The notes: generated by a model not told the origin, from the sequence alone. Positions 1 through 30,419 are shown, numbered from the stretch's first letter. The stretch: 64,000 nucleotides of DNA from Atopsyche davidsoni (GCA_022113835.1 JAILWY010000020.1:3162001-3226000), one strand, 5' to 3'. Numbers and translations are program-made.

Positions 1-121
1 AACCAGCAAAACGCCACACAAATATCAAATCTGTTCTACTGTCGTGGGCAATATAACATACTTTGTTATTCGTCAAGTAACCTGCAAACGTAAAAAAATA
101 AATTTCATATATACGAGTATA

Positions 122-152
<31 letters not shown>

Positions 153-593
153 TTGTAGTAATTCAATATTTTTGACAAAGAGTACTTGGTGGAAATCCAT
201 TTTAATATTTTAAATAAAAAAAAATACTTGAGTGATGTGTTAATTTTTATCGGTGACCGGTTTCGCAAACCTTTCACGTTGGCTTGCCTAATTGCTTATT
301 ATTATATAAAATCTCACTCAGTTTGATAATGCCAACGGGAAAGTATTTTTTATTTTAATTTTTATTAGTTTACCATTATGAGTTTTCAGATTTTCATAAT
401 GTTCCTGGAAAGCTGAAGGGTTTTTTTTTTGTGTGAAAGATTCGTTTAACCGAGAGTGGATTTCTTCATGTATCGATTTATTGCTAAGAGTAATACGTAA
501 TTTTCTTTCTCGACCCAAAATCACCAGAAATGACCTGAAGGTTGTTTTTTTTTTATCTGGATCCATGTCGAAAAGGCCCCGAGGGCCACTCAC
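1..593. repeat. Repeat-rich left edge, no gene seen
   Basis: The stretch holds an (AT)n microsatellite at about 118-143. A dispersed-repeat copy follows at about 176-300, carrying the blocks 'agtacttggtgga' and 'ggtgaccggtttcgc' that recur near 5500 and 26450. No coding exon is apparent. The last exon(s) of the gene at 594-2150 are therefore expected beyond the window edge. Confidence 0.6.
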
Positions 594-2150
594 CCGTGGA
601 CACGAGGGTGGGTTCCGTCGCCTGCCCGGCGCGACGCACCATGAGAAAGCCTTGGGCCTTGTCCCGGAAGTACAGGTCGCCCGCGTTGCTGAAGACGAAG
701 TCCATGACCCCGGAAACCCCTCCCACCCTCCGGAGCACCCTCGACGCCCCGAGCTGGTACAAGTCCCCCGTCTCTTGCTCCGACACATATACTGTTCCAT
801 TCTGAGATTTAGCCATCCAGCCAACTTGTATGCCACTCTGTAATATTGTGCAATAATGAAAATAATAGTTGTCAGCAGAGAGCTGATTGGCAACTTCAAT
901 ATCAACATTGGCAACAAAGTAGTGGAGAGAGTTAAAAAAATTAGAACTGGGATCTGGGACAGCTCGCAGTACTCAAGAAATATAACCCTGAAATCTCGCT
1001 GAGGATTCATCAAGTGTTGTCGTCTCAGCTCTTCTTTATGGAGTCGAAGCTTGGCTTGCAGAAACGTGGAGAATCCTTAAAATACCATGAGAGAGTCTTG
1101 AAAGTCTTGAGTCTTTTATTTTGGCCACATTTTTCGCAACAGTATGTATAGCATCCTCCAGCTGATCGTCGAAAGAAAATCGAAGGAAAAAGGAGGAAGT
1201 TTGACCGAACTGGGGAGACTGGCCCAGGATAGATATGTTCGATGAAATGGTCACCAACCTCCTATGAGAAGAGCCATCAGAAGAAGAAGAAGGAGAATAA
1301 GGTTATGTGTGGAATAGGACACAGCAGGGGTGGTCAACAAGTCGATCGCGATCGGACGCGGGTCAGAGAAATGAAAAATCAGCATCGTATGTGCCAGCGG
1401 GCCTTGGAAGCCATTCACCCGATTTCAGACTATTTCAGGGGTGGCCAATTTATCGGATCGCTCGCGATGTCTCAACTTAGAAACCGATACCTGATAAATA
1501 TAGCAATATATTAAGTCATGTTTCGGATCGACATAATTATGTTGTTTTTAAATATATTTAGCTCGTACTGAACTACACATTAAGATAAAAAGTAGATCTT
1601 ATATACACAAAAAATGACCACCCCTGGCATATAGGATTAATGGCCTTCAAGGCTTTGCTGCATACATATTCACTTATCGTATACATATATCTATACCTTG
1701 AAGTACAATTCGACAGCCTTTCTTGCAGATTTATACACATAAACGCCATGTCTCTCTGTCGCCAGCAAAGTGTCTCCGTTTTCGTCCTTCACCATGGTCA
1801 CCAGCTTGGCTGCCTCGGGTATCCCTGAAAGGCGGTGTGACATCCTCGAGTGTCCAATGTGAATATAAATAGCAGCAGCAATAAATGCAGACATTACCTT
1901 GCACTTTGCTGACGTTGTTGTTCTGCATATCGAGCTCGAGAAGTTCGCCGCTGCGTATGAATAACAATGAGAGGAATTTGTCCTGCAGGATGCTGCTGAC
2001 CCTGGGCGCGTCGTCCACCATGACGGTCACCGTGTATTTCCAGATGCCCAAGCTGCCCATGCTGCCCTCGCTGCAGTCCTGAGGGTCAGCAGCAACGCCC
2101 ACCACCAGCAGAGCCAGCAGTGCCAGCAGTACTCTCCAAGCCAGCAGCAT
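594..2150 (-). CDS. Secreted beta-propeller-like protein, ommochrome-binding-protein-like (3' end missing)
   Basis: Three exons on the minus strand keep phase: 1898-2150, 1697-1824 and 594-837. The start chosen is the Met at 2150, which opens a strong signal peptide (MLLAWRVLLALLALLVVG, then AADPQDC). An in-frame Met 27 bases upstream is less suitable. The mature part has short repeated strand-turn units such as GDTLLATERHGVYVY, GTVYVSEQETGDLYQLG and GDLYFRDKAQGFLMV. These resemble blades of a beta-propeller and the layout of lepidopteran ommochrome-binding (haemolymph pigment-binding) proteins. The third exon ends at a good donor (G|GTGAGT, 593) in phase 1, so at least one more exon lies left of the window. 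About 208 residues are visible. The secreted nature is well supported; the family name is tentative and rests on general resemblance. Confidence 0.55.
838..1696. repeat. Intron with hAT-type repeat sequence
   Basis: This is intron 2 of the ommochrome-binding-like gene. CAGGGGTGGTCAAC at about 1324 and its near-inverse GACCACCCCTGG at about 1616 face each other, as in a short hAT-type element. A second 'caggggtggcc' block lies inside at about 1437. A fragment of the SINE-like family (gatgaaatggtcaccaacct, followed by AGAAG repeats) lies at about 1236-1290. Confidence 0.45.
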
Positions 2151-2673
2151 TTTACAATCTACAGCAAGTGCGTACAAATGATCCTTTCTGAAATTTATAT
2201 ATATATTTTTTTTTTATTTTTTTTTAAATTCAATACACTTAGATACAATATCTGTTTCGACATCCGTCCATATTTCCTACTGAATCACAATTATCGCCGG
2301 GCTGCACTGTATATACAGGGTGATTATTGTCCGCTTTTATTTATATAAACCGGTGACTATTTCGGTTAGTTCGTTTCATTCCGTGATTAAGTGTATTTTA
2401 TGTTTTTCCAATTAATGTAATATACCATATATGTAGATTAATTGAATAATTAATAATAAATCTCATCGGTTCGAGTCACATACATCATCGACCAACACAA
2501 TGCTCTACAGTAAAAAGTATACATACAGGGTGTTTATATATTAATAAAACAAAGTGTTTAATCACGTAAATATATTTTTCTAGAATTTTAAACGACACAG
2601 CCGTCGGTTTAGTACATGATAATAAATTAATGTAATCACTAATAATTGCGGAGAATTATCAACCACGCGTACT
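2151..2673. other. Intergenic, no gene seen
   Basis: AT-rich spacer between the secreted gene and the astacin 3' end. Two 'acagggtg' blocks in the same orientation (about 2317 and 2524) resemble mariner-type ends, but no inverted partner was found. Confidence 0.5.
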
Positions 2674-2679
2674 TTTATT
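2674..2679 (-). terminator. Polyadenylation signal of the astacin gene
   Basis: AATAAA on the minus strand, 75 bases past the astacin stop codon. It is the first canonical hexamer downstream. Confidence 0.5.
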
Positions 2680-2753
2680 TTTACTGCCGGAAAATCGCGA
2701 AGAAGGGTAGAGTTGACGATCGCCAAACGTTCATTGATCGTAATGGAAATCGG

Positions 2754-4108
2754 TTATATTTTCTTTTCGAAGCCCGGGCACTTGTATAGTCTGTTCAGTT
2801 TCAAAATGTCGGACGCGCTCAAGCCCTTGCGCTGTCCGATCGGTAGGATTGTAGGCTGAAAACATATGTCGGTGAGTGAGGAATGCCTGAAGGCTCCAGC
2901 ACCGGAACCGAATCGTCGGAAGACAGAAAACAAGCAGCCTGACACCCAAGAAACCACGAAACCTAAAGAAAATAAATGTAGCGAGGTTTACTCCGAAAAA
3001 GTCGATCTTACCCTGTTTAGGACGATCGTGTAGTTTCCATTGTTAGTGAAGGCCCGCTGGGAATAATGCATCACGCTCCCATAGTCGTACTCCACCCCCA
3101 AGTTCAGCGAGTCCTCGACCTTGCGGAACTGATATTCCCGCCCTGAAAACAGATCATCTTCAGTGCACGATCTGTTAGAATGACTGCTACTTTCAGGAGA
3201 CAAGAGGCAGTTCAGCAAATCATCTACTTTTGTGGAACTGCTATGAGTGGAATCGTATTGAATTATTTTTTTCTTATTGGTTATTTAATTTTATAAACTA
3301 TGACAATAACTCGATTCATCAAATCTTGACTTGATTAGACGATGAGTCTAATTGATGTCACTTATTCTGGATGAGTCTGGTACATCTGGCGGCGATGCGC
3401 CCACCTGGTTCGATGTTCTCCCATTTGATGGTCACGTAGTCGTCTCTCTCGGCGGCGCTCTGCTGGTGGTAGAAGCCGAGCGCGTGCAGCAGCTCATGCT
3501 GGATGGATCCGAACAGGACGCAGCCGCTGCTCAGGGCCAGGACCTGGCCGCCGCCCATGCAGCCGATGAAGGACGCGCATCCGCCCGATCTCTGCAAAAA
3601 GAAACGTCAGTCACACCCGCCCCCATCGCAGGCATCAGCGGGAGCCGCTGGACTTCCTGGGGACCACAACATCGATGCTCTGCATCAGGACTTCGAACTC
3701 ACCAAAAACTTGACCCAGTCTCGGTCTTGCGGGGTTCTCTCCTTGAAGATAATGCAGGAGACGTTGGAGATGGCGTTCATGGCGCTCTTTATCTTCAGCA
3801 CCTGAGCTACGGCTGCGAAAAAAATTGGGTGTCTCAAATTTACGGTCAGCTATAAAAGCTGAAGTAAGCCAATGATCTCATGTTTTGCTTTGGATGAGCT
3901 TACTGTAGTCAGGAGAGAGCTGGTACGCGAGAGTGTTGTTTTCCCACAGCCAGGGCTCGGACATGGCGTTCCTGGTCCCCTGGAACTCCTCCAGCAGCTC
4001 CAGCTGTTGCCGCTCCGACAACAAGATGTCCCCCTCGTATCTGCCGCTTCGCTCCCACGGGTTCTGCTCCTCTTCCAGCCCCGCATCAAGATCCTCTGAA
4101 AAAAACTC

Positions 4109-4168
<60 letters not shown>

Positions 4169-4411
4169 ATATCATAAATATACATAAATACTGATTCCGG
4201 GAGTGAAAGTACTCCACAGTAAGTAAAGTATGATTTTACCATGAAAATAGTTGGCTTGGGTCTTCTTTAGGAAGGCCCTAAAGTCGTCAACCTCCTGCGT
4301 GGTCCTCGTCACCCCTCCCAGCACTCCTCCCAGCACTCCTCCCAGCACGGCAGACAGCCCGGCGAGGAGCAGCAGCTTCAGCATGGCGACGGAACTCTGC
4401 TGAGACCACAT
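2754..4411 (-). CDS. Astacin-family zinc metalloprotease, secreted
   Basis: Six exons keep frame: 4240-4411, 3904-4095, 3703-3812, 3405-3591, 3012-3142 and 2754-2855, giving 297 aa. A second Met at 4384 (MLKLLLLAGLSAVLGG) gives 288 aa and a cleaner signal peptide. The propeptide carries RYEGDILL, matching the FxGD aspartate switch of astacins. The catalytic domain has the zinc site HELLHALGFYHQ (HExxHxxGxxH, with Gln where most astacins have Glu after the third His) and the Met-turn SVMHY with its zinc-ligand region Tyr. It also has the usual Cys pattern (SNVSC, CASFIGC, SSGC, YKCPGF). The C-terminus ends just after the domain, so there are no CUB or EGF modules. This layout is common for insect digestive or seminal astacins. 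The role is inferred: an extracellular endopeptidase with unknown substrate. Confidence 0.92.
4110..4165. repeat. (AT)n microsatellite
   Basis: Uninterrupted AT dinucleotides within intron 1 of the astacin gene. Confidence 0.95.
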
Positions 4412-4530
4412 CCAACTAAATGACCTTGGAATTTCTCGACTGCCATGCTGCGCAATGGTTCATGCCTTCGGAAACTTTGGTGCCGGTTCTGGGACCTTCT
4501 TCGGAGATTTTAATGTATCTCATGCACATG

Positions 4531-4571
4531 CTGAAGATGTATTCAGTACCGGGACCGAAATGTCAGAAGAC
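4531..4571 (+). repeat. Hammerhead-like core in dispersed repeat
   Basis: CTGAAGATG is followed 17 bases later by GGGACCGAAATGTCAGAAGA. Related copies lie at 2887-2925 and 63875-63915. Confidence 0.4.
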
Positions 4572-4913
4572 ACAAACCTACGAACACATTTACTACAAAC
4601 AGTAAATCTGACAATCCCGTTACCTTTAAATGGCTGTATTAATAAAGAACTCCGAATGGCAAACTCTCGATGATGAGTGAGGATATCTGGATTGATACAA
4701 CTTGCTAAGCAACAAAAAAATGCGGCAATAGTACACGACAATTGTAAGGAATTTTAAGAATGGGTGACTTACTCTATCGGATAGTAAAACTTAGTACTAG
4801 TAATCAATCTCTTCCAGCATTTATATACACACGAATGTAGTGCACCCAAAATTATATTTCGTAACATTTTATCTGTATCGCTCCCTCGATAAAACTGTCC
4901 TAACTATATATAT

Positions 4914-5008
<95 letters not shown>

Positions 5009-5580
5009 TGCATGCTATTATACCCAGATGTGTCAACACTGTGACGTCACGATTCAGGTACTTGCAATTGCAGCGATGACTGTATATAATAATAACTTGG
5101 AGTATATTGCTCTGTATGGTGATGATGATACCAGATTGCGAGGTCAAAGGTGAGTCACCGGCTCGACACAACCGGAAGGAGTGGGTTCGAGACCCGAAAG
5201 AGATTTTTGTATTTGTTATTTTTGTTATTGTATTATTTATTTTTGGATTTTTGATCGGCCGTCGATATTGGCAAAAATGTAAATCGATTAAATACGGACT
5301 GATTTCATGGGAGAAATAAATAATGCTGAAGCTAAGATGGTGCAATTGTGCTGTGGGACTGCGAACGCGCCGCACTCCAAGGAGGAGACTAATCCGAGGC
5401 TCGTCCTCTTGACACGGTTCCTCGATAACATCACTACGGATTACTAACCTACTTATACATATATTTATATAACATTTGATATATATGATCAATATTTTTG
5501 ACAGAGAGTACTTGGTGGAATTCCATTTTAATATTTTGAATAATATACTCGAATGATTTTTCCACATGCTAATTTTTATT

Positions 5581-5617
5581 GGTGACCGGTTTCGCCCGAT
5601 TTTTGGGCCATCTTCAC
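5581..5617 (-). repeat. Hammerhead-like core in dispersed repeat
   Basis: On the minus strand TGAAGATG, a hairpin with arms GCCC/GGGC, then GAAACCGGTCACC. It shares the GAAACCGGTCACC tail with the 26.2-26.5 kb copies, but the stem sequence differs while still pairing. Confidence 0.45.
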
Positions 5618-5942
5618 GGACCGAAAAATTGAAATATCAACAAACAAAAAAACGCCTCATAACACCAATTAATATTGTATTATATATATATATTTTTTTA
5701 AATAAATAACAGGTACAATACGTATGCTATTTACGAATCGATAATAGCTCTTTCCAACCTGTCTCTATAGCTTTTATTATCAAAATGTAAATACTAATAA
5801 AAAGATAAAACGGGAAATTAATTAAGGATGCTACAGGCAAAAAACTCGAAGCGCAGGTAAAAATATCTATTCGTTTCTCTGTGCGTTCGCGGTCGAGTCG
5901 AAATATAATTGCAGCGGTGGGAATCGAGTTTAACGAAACTAA

Positions 5943-6972
5943 ATGGATATTATTAAACTTGTGGTTATTTTTACGCCAGCTTTTTGCCTGCCTTCTGTCC
6001 ACGGTTCGTATAAAAGCTATTTATTGGTTGACTTCGTCTAACCTGGAATCGAAACTAACTGTACCGGTGATTTCGATGCGGCGCCATTACATCGAGTGAA
6101 ATATACAATTAATCGTGTTTGCCTGTTTCTGTGGCAGTTTAAAAGTAAATATTCGTTTCTTGGGTGTTAAGCCGCGTTGTGCACGCACCGGGGCCAATAA
6201 AAAGTCTATCGTATAAAAACCGTGTTCTCTGATATACAAAAAAACAATGATAAAGAGTCTAAACTGTGAATTTTAATAAAAAAAAAATTTCTTATTTTTT
6301 AGCAGATATCGCAACGCAAGAAAATCCAAATGTTAAAAATAATATTTCAACGTATTTTACGCCAACGCCATCTATCGGGAAAAGTCCGAAGCTCCGTCGG
6401 GACTTAGCGGAGACGCAAACCGACAACCTGACATGCTCTTCCTCCGAGCGTTCAATAGCAGACATGCACGAGCTGGCCAGAATAACGTGCAGACCCGAGC
6501 GTATGATGCTCGCTAGAAGCTACAGCGCTGAAAACTCCGAAGGGACTTCCTTCAGCAGCGGCGGTAAAAGGAAAACTTCAATGAGCGTACTTCGAATGCT
6601 GGGGATTGTTATCTCATGTTTTGATTTAATATGAAGCCTTTAAGCTGCTTTTTTTATTTCTTCCTGTAACATCTGTACAATCAATCAACTCGAATGTAAG
6701 CGTGTTGTGATATTCTTTGAGCGAGTTTTTGCCTAGTTGTCTCATCCAGACCTGGTGTTCTGGGAGATTCTGGGAGTTGGGAACAATGGTCGGGATGGGA
6801 AGATCCACCGGGCTCGCAAAGAAGGCATCGTGATCTCTATATCAATCATATATTTTGGCCAAAATACAAAATTATTCTTACGCTACCTTATCTTAAAAGT
6901 AAAAAAATGCAATATGGATATCTTAACGTAATATTTACAGTACAAGGGTCTCTATCACAAGCAATAAGTTAA
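5943..6972 (+). CDS. Putative small secreted protein (three exons), unknown family
   Basis: This is a tentative model. Exon 1 (5943-6003) encodes a signal-peptide-like start, MDIIKLVVIFTPAFCLPSVH, ending in phase 1. Exon 2 (6303-6563) follows a TTTTTTAG acceptor and exon 3 (6737-6972) follows TGCCTAG. All junctions agree in phase and give about 185 aa. Exon 2 is polar and Ser/Thr-rich. Exon 3 contains GSWEQWSGWEDPPGSQRRHR, which recalls the W..WS.W..G.Q.R.R core of a thrombospondin type 1 repeat but lacks its cysteines. The donor of exon 1 (G|GTTCGT) is weak and the 3' end is AT-rich, so the last exon may end earlier. Family and function are not recognised. Confidence 0.4.
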
Positions 6973-7725
6973 GTCTTTTGTTGCATAAACACTAAATAAT
7001 AATAAAGTAGGATTCCGTCTACGGCCACCAGTAACCATACACGTGAACCTCAAAGCCTTCCGGGGTATTTAATGTCGATGATTAGCTATTTTTCTACTGG
7101 AGATTTATAAGTGATGACTATATAGTTGTCTAGTTTTGAAAAAATCCAATAGATACAAGTCAAATCAGTAGACCGTCTCTAAAGTAGTAGATCTTTATTG
7201 TAGATAATTTTTTTCAATAAAGCTGCTAATCATATAAAGAATTCAAGTGCTTTTCGTGTGTGTTTCTCTGGTAGCCGTATCATCATTTTGAAATCACAAT
7301 TTGTGCTTATCAGTTTTAAAAATCCATCTGATGAATGTAACATCGGATAATCCTTTCCGATAAAGCAGAAAAGATTAAATATAACTTGCACACTGTGGTT
7401 TTCCATTCCGGTATCCGTATCAATCGTTAGCCGTTTCCAAAAACAATTTAATTTACAATAAACCTCAGATGTGAACTTTTTTTTTATTTACGAGTATATT
7501 AATATATGTATATGAATTATATTTAAAAAATTCACATACATGATTTTCTACTGAAACCTTGCAAATTTGTTATAGGAACTGTTTTATATAAAGACAATAT
7601 ACTTGAATTTATAAAAATGAACATACGTAGTTATATATTTCATGTTTACGTTTCGTTGCAAAGCATGTAGGACTCGAGATGGGTGAGGTCACCGAGTGAC
7701 CCTTGGTGAGTATCGAGCGGGTCCA
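6973..7725. other. Intergenic and collagen 3' UTR, no other gene seen
   Basis: AT-rich sequence between the putative secreted gene and the collagen stop codon. The right part probably holds the collagen 3' UTR. No repeat family was recognised. Confidence 0.4.
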
Positions 7726-25913
<18,188 letters not shown>

Positions 25914-26129
25914 CCTCCACCAGGGCGGCTTCCTCCGAGTGGCCCCGGCGAGCCCTGCACCAGCAGCGCCCCTACGCATTCTGCATCACTCCTCTCTGTC
26001 CCTGGAAACACCGCCCCAAGGTCAAACAATCACAAAAATCACACCTAAATGCCGAAACTCAATCAACTCCAAAACTATCACCAAAAATATCAATAACGGA
26101 TTCGATTCAAGTATTCAATATTATCGACT

Positions 26130-26600
26130 TGCTCGAATCCCATTTGTAATATTTTAAATAAAATACTTGAGTGATTTTTCCACATGCTTGATTTCATTGG
26201 CATTATTGAACTGAGTGCCGTGAGTTCGATAGTGCCGACGCGAAAGGTTGGCGAAACCGGTCACCAATAAATTGAAACACGTGGAAAAATAACATAAGCA
26301 TTTTATTTAAAATATTAGATTCAATTCAATTTACGAGTAGGAGGCATGCAAATTCCGATAATCTGAGAATTATAAGCACGCAAGTAATACTGTTAAAAAT
26401 ATATGCACATATATATATATATAATATTTTTGACAGAATTGACTTGGTGGAATTCCATTTTATTATTTCATATAAAACACTTAGTGATTTTTCCACATAT
26501 TTTATTGGTTTTGATAATGCCAACGTGAAAGGTTGGCGAAACCGGTCACCAATAAAATTAACATGTAGAAAAATCACTAAAGTGTTTTATTTAAAAATAT
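26130..26600. repeat. Two adjacent foldback repeats with a conserved hairpin centre
   Basis: Two related copies (about 26140-26330 and 26425-26600) have inverted outer arms, such as 'cacttagtgatttttccaca' against 'gtagaaaaatcactaaagtg'. Each has a central hairpin followed by GCGAAACCGGTCACC. The hairpin arms are GCCGAC/GTTGGC in the first and GCCAAC/GTTGGC in the second. The layout is that of a short foldback element. Confidence 0.6.
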
Positions 26601-26689
26601 ATATGCATGTGTGTGTGTGTGTAAAAAATATCAATGAATAAAAAATGTCCATTAATAATATCCACTATGGAGTTTTTTTTTTTTTCGAG

Positions 26690-26840
26690 CGGTGGACATG
26701 CAAACTTTGATACTCGCGGCCTACCTCGCAGCGCTCGCCACTCGCGGCCGCGTCCAGTGGCGCACAGAGAACGAAAGAGGAGCCGCCGGGAGGCCCGGCC
26801 CGCGCTCCAGCCCGCCGGGGTCGCCAACCGCGGCCCTCGA
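26690..26840. repeat. GC-rich repeat fragment
   Basis: A GC-rich island in AT-rich surroundings contains 'cggggtcgccaaccgcggcc', related to the block at 24255-24290. It looks like a terminal piece of a hAT-type element. The open frames through it are probably chance products of high GC. Confidence 0.4.
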
Positions 26841-27239
26841 CCACTCTTACACTCTTATTATACCTTCTTCTTCTCATGCCTCTTCTCACGGGAGGTTGGT
26901 GTGACCTTTTCATCAGTCTGCTCGAAAATGTCAGCATAAGAAATTATGGAAAAAAATATATAATAATTAATTGTAATTTACCTGGTTGGTTACCTCTGGC
27001 TGTCCGGTCTAATCAAAGTGCGTAGATGCTATTTTATTAACACAGCTCGTTATTCTGAAGCGTCAAGGCTCCATCGCCGCCGCTTCAACCCGCGGTGGTC
27101 CTGAACCTCTGCTGATGGAAGTCCATCATCTTCGACTTCTCTCGGAGCAGCCGAAGAGCTGCAGACCGTGATATAACCTCATTATGGTATTCTGATCTGA
27201 TTTTTCAAATACAAAAAAACATATAATTAATCCGTTCGT

Positions 27240-27780
27240 ATGCAAATAAAATTGCACCAGAGAAAAAACTTATCGTATACAGAAATTATAAAAACTTATC
27301 GTGTTCAGAAAAATAACATGTAATATATCGGATACAGTGAAATCACAGGAAACTATTAAAATAAACTGTATACAAGGAAATTACAGGAAACTTTAAAGAC
27401 CTATCGTACACAGAGAGAAAACTTATCGTATACAGATTTTAAAAAAGTCTATCGTGTACAGAAAAATTAAGAGTAATTTATTGTTTACAAGAAACTTACG
27501 GGGATATTTAAGAAAACTGTATACATGAAGTTACAGTAAACATTTTGTGTGCAGAGAAATAACAGGAAACCTATCGTACACAGAGAAAAAACTTATCGTA
27601 TATAGATGTAAAATTACAAGTAAAAACGTTTACAAGGAAATCACAGGAAATATATCGCTTACGGGGATATTTAATAAAACTGTATACAAGGAAGTTACAG
27701 TAAACCTTTTGTGTGCAGAAAAATGACAAGAAACCTGTAAATATGTAAATTACACGAAACTTATCGTGCACGTAGAAATT
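27240..27780. repeat. Degenerate minisatellite array
   Basis: Irregular repeats of about 30 bp are built from 'cttatcgtatacag', 'gaaattacaggaaac' and variants. A longer block beginning 'aaaactgtatacaaggaagt' recurs about 165 bp apart (near 27512 and 27677), which suggests a higher-order unit. Confidence 0.75.
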
Positions 27781-30419
27781 TCACAAAATTCGTTTTGTAG
27801 AAAATTTATAATTTTTAATGGCAACAACTCGGTACCACTGGACGTTTGAAATTAACGCTTCGGAGGTCTGAACAGAGCCATGTTTCAAGTTTAATCAAAC
27901 CAACTCAACAAAAACTCGTTGCTATTTTCATGGCGTCACAAGCTCGGAATTTATCAATTTAGTTTCCTTCGGAATTGACTAATAAATTTTAGGTTCACTG
28001 TACGTTTCTGCCTCGAGCTGGTGGAGCAAGCTTTTTGCTAATTTGATGCAGACAATTGTCTATTCTGATTGTGCCTGAAAAATTTAAGTAAAAGGAAGGA
28101 GAAAGCTAACGTGGATGCGGAAAATGCGCCAGCGACTGGAAGTCGCGAGTGCAGCCAAATCGATACGAATAAATACTCTCATTGTGTGGTTATAGACTCG
28201 GATTGTCTGAGATTGAATGTCGCTCGCTCGTTCAATAATCGTGGAGTCACGAGGGCGATGTTCAAAAGAACAACCAATTAAAGAGAAAGAAAAAGTGTGC
28301 TTATTAATAAATGTTCATTGGTTGGAATTAGTAATGACAGAGTTTTAATGATCCGAGCTATGAGCGACGAAGAGCACCGCCGCTGACCTAAACTAGGATT
28401 AATCATCGATTTAAATGTATGATTTAATCTTAAGCGGCGTCTATGAATGCTCCACGAAGGAACTTATAACATAATTACACGGTATTTATACTTAGGGTTA
28501 AATATTTCACGATATTTATGCTTGGGTTTAAACCCTTCACAGAGGCATTTTTACTAATTAATTGAAATATTTCTCTCGTGTATTCATTTTATTTTATTAT
28601 GAGATAAATCTAGTTTTCTTAGATTCGAGTTTATTCGAGCTTAGTGGCGTGCGGCAGCTTACTGCGCAAGGCAAGCATTTTTTTTCCAGAGACTTCAGAT
28701 ATTTAAAAAAAAAAAAACTACCATCAATAAAAGCACCATTTTAATTGTGTTTTCCCAAATTTTAATTTATTTTTACCAGATGATACCGTGAGTTTGGAGA
28801 CGCCGTGTATGCCTTGCACTGCGGCATGCAAATTGGTACAACGACTCCGGGCTAGATCTGGACGCATAAATCTTGATCTGGAGCTTGATGGGAGACGCAC
28901 GACGTGACTCGCGACATATTGCCTTCATCATCATAAACGCCATCAGCGCACGCCCCTCTCTCCATCCGCTGCTGGATGAAGGCAACCCTCAAATTTCAAT
29001 AAACAAACCGTAATATCCGAAACTAAGAAACGTAAAGAAAACGGCCTTGAAATTATTGAATATAACTCCATGTCTCCGAGGTTTCAATTTTGGACATGTA
29101 CGCGTCTTTGTAGACCTAAAACTAAATCTTCTTCTTCAAGTGCCTCTCCTCAGTGAAGGTTAGCGATCATCTCCCTGGACGTATCTCCATCCTGGGACAG
29201 TCTCACTGATTCGGCTGCACTCACGACTTCCAGCAACTAACGTGAATTCCGCATCCACGTAACTTATATCAGCTATAATTTTTTTTTTATTTACGCAGCA
29301 CGTCGTCTCCAGTGCTCCAGCCAGCCGAGGCCGGCACTCAGTCGGTGTCCTTAACCCGAAATCAATCATTTATTTAAAGTATAGATTGAGTAAGAATCGT
29401 TTAACGATGCGACGCCTATATCACGAATACACCAAGTCTTCAATTTACCAATCTCATAAATTGATACCGTGCCTTACGAATCGACGATCTGTCAACCCTC
29501 GTATAACGCGATTCATTCGTACCGCGTTACGTAGAAACTCTTGCATAGAATTCCACTAAGTTTTCTGTCGAAAATATTAAATACACCTTCTTCTTCTACA
29601 GGTGTCTCTCCTCGGAGGAGGTTGGCGACTATCTCACTGAGCAATACACTTATGCTGGGCTAGTGTTCGCGGTTTTCTTTAGGGAGAATAGTTTGGTGTG
29701 AAATTTTTTCTTCTTCCACTATCCCATGTGGATTTCTGGAATTCGATTTAGGTCATTGGCATTCGGACAGTTGTAAATATGCTCACAGCTCCGATCAGGA
29801 TGCTTAGCGCCTCGCCTGCTAAATCGATATAAATATTTGCCCCAGCGCAGAGAGATCGTTAACCGGGAGAGCTCGGAAGATGCAGCAGTGGTTTCAAACC
29901 GACGCGTCAAGCTCCGATTCTTTCCTTCCTTGCCGTCCTTCTGGTCGCACTGATGCGAGTTGGTTCCGTTTCTTGGATGGCTTGAGGTTTTCTCTCCTCC
30001 GACGTTTCGATCTCCGTGCTGTCACCACCTCCAGAGATGTCGGATAGCATGTTTCTTCAGGTATTGAAGATGGTCCCAGCACGGGGAACTATGGCACTGA
30101 TGAAGTTGTCGTTTTCCAGTTCAAGCCATCTTTCTTTACTTCAAAAATATGAGTGGCATTCTGTATGAATGTAATATTAAATAAGTTTGATATCTCTGGA
30201 TGCCGTACGCACGTTTGTGTGACTTATATTGTATGGAATAGCCTGGCTGGTGATCATCACTTGGACGTCTCGATGACATTAATTACAAATACAGATGTCA
30301 TACGATTGAACTGTAAATAGCAACGAAGCTAAGTCCATGGATGCATATACCAATATGCATAAGATGACATATATATATATATATATATCATCTTTTTACT
30401 AGCTCATACCCAACAATAT

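Larger units (their letters stand above)
4412..5942. repeat. Intergenic with long (AT)n tract and dispersed repeats
   Basis: No gene is seen. Contents: a dispersed motif with a hammerhead-like core at 4531-4571, a roughly 100-bp (AT)n tract at about 4906-5006, and a stretch at about 5110-5210 containing a pol III B-box-like GGTTCGAGACC that may be a decayed tRNA-derived SINE. Another dispersed repeat lies at 5489-5620, with a further hammerhead-like core on the minus strand. Confidence 0.6.

Noticed and set aside
3352..3855. Long plus-strand open frame
   Set aside because: It is the antisense shadow of astacin exons 3 and 4, which have conserved motifs and splice sites on the minus strand.
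4840..5567. Open frames full of Ile-Tyr repeats
   Set aside because: They are translations of the (AT)n microsatellite.
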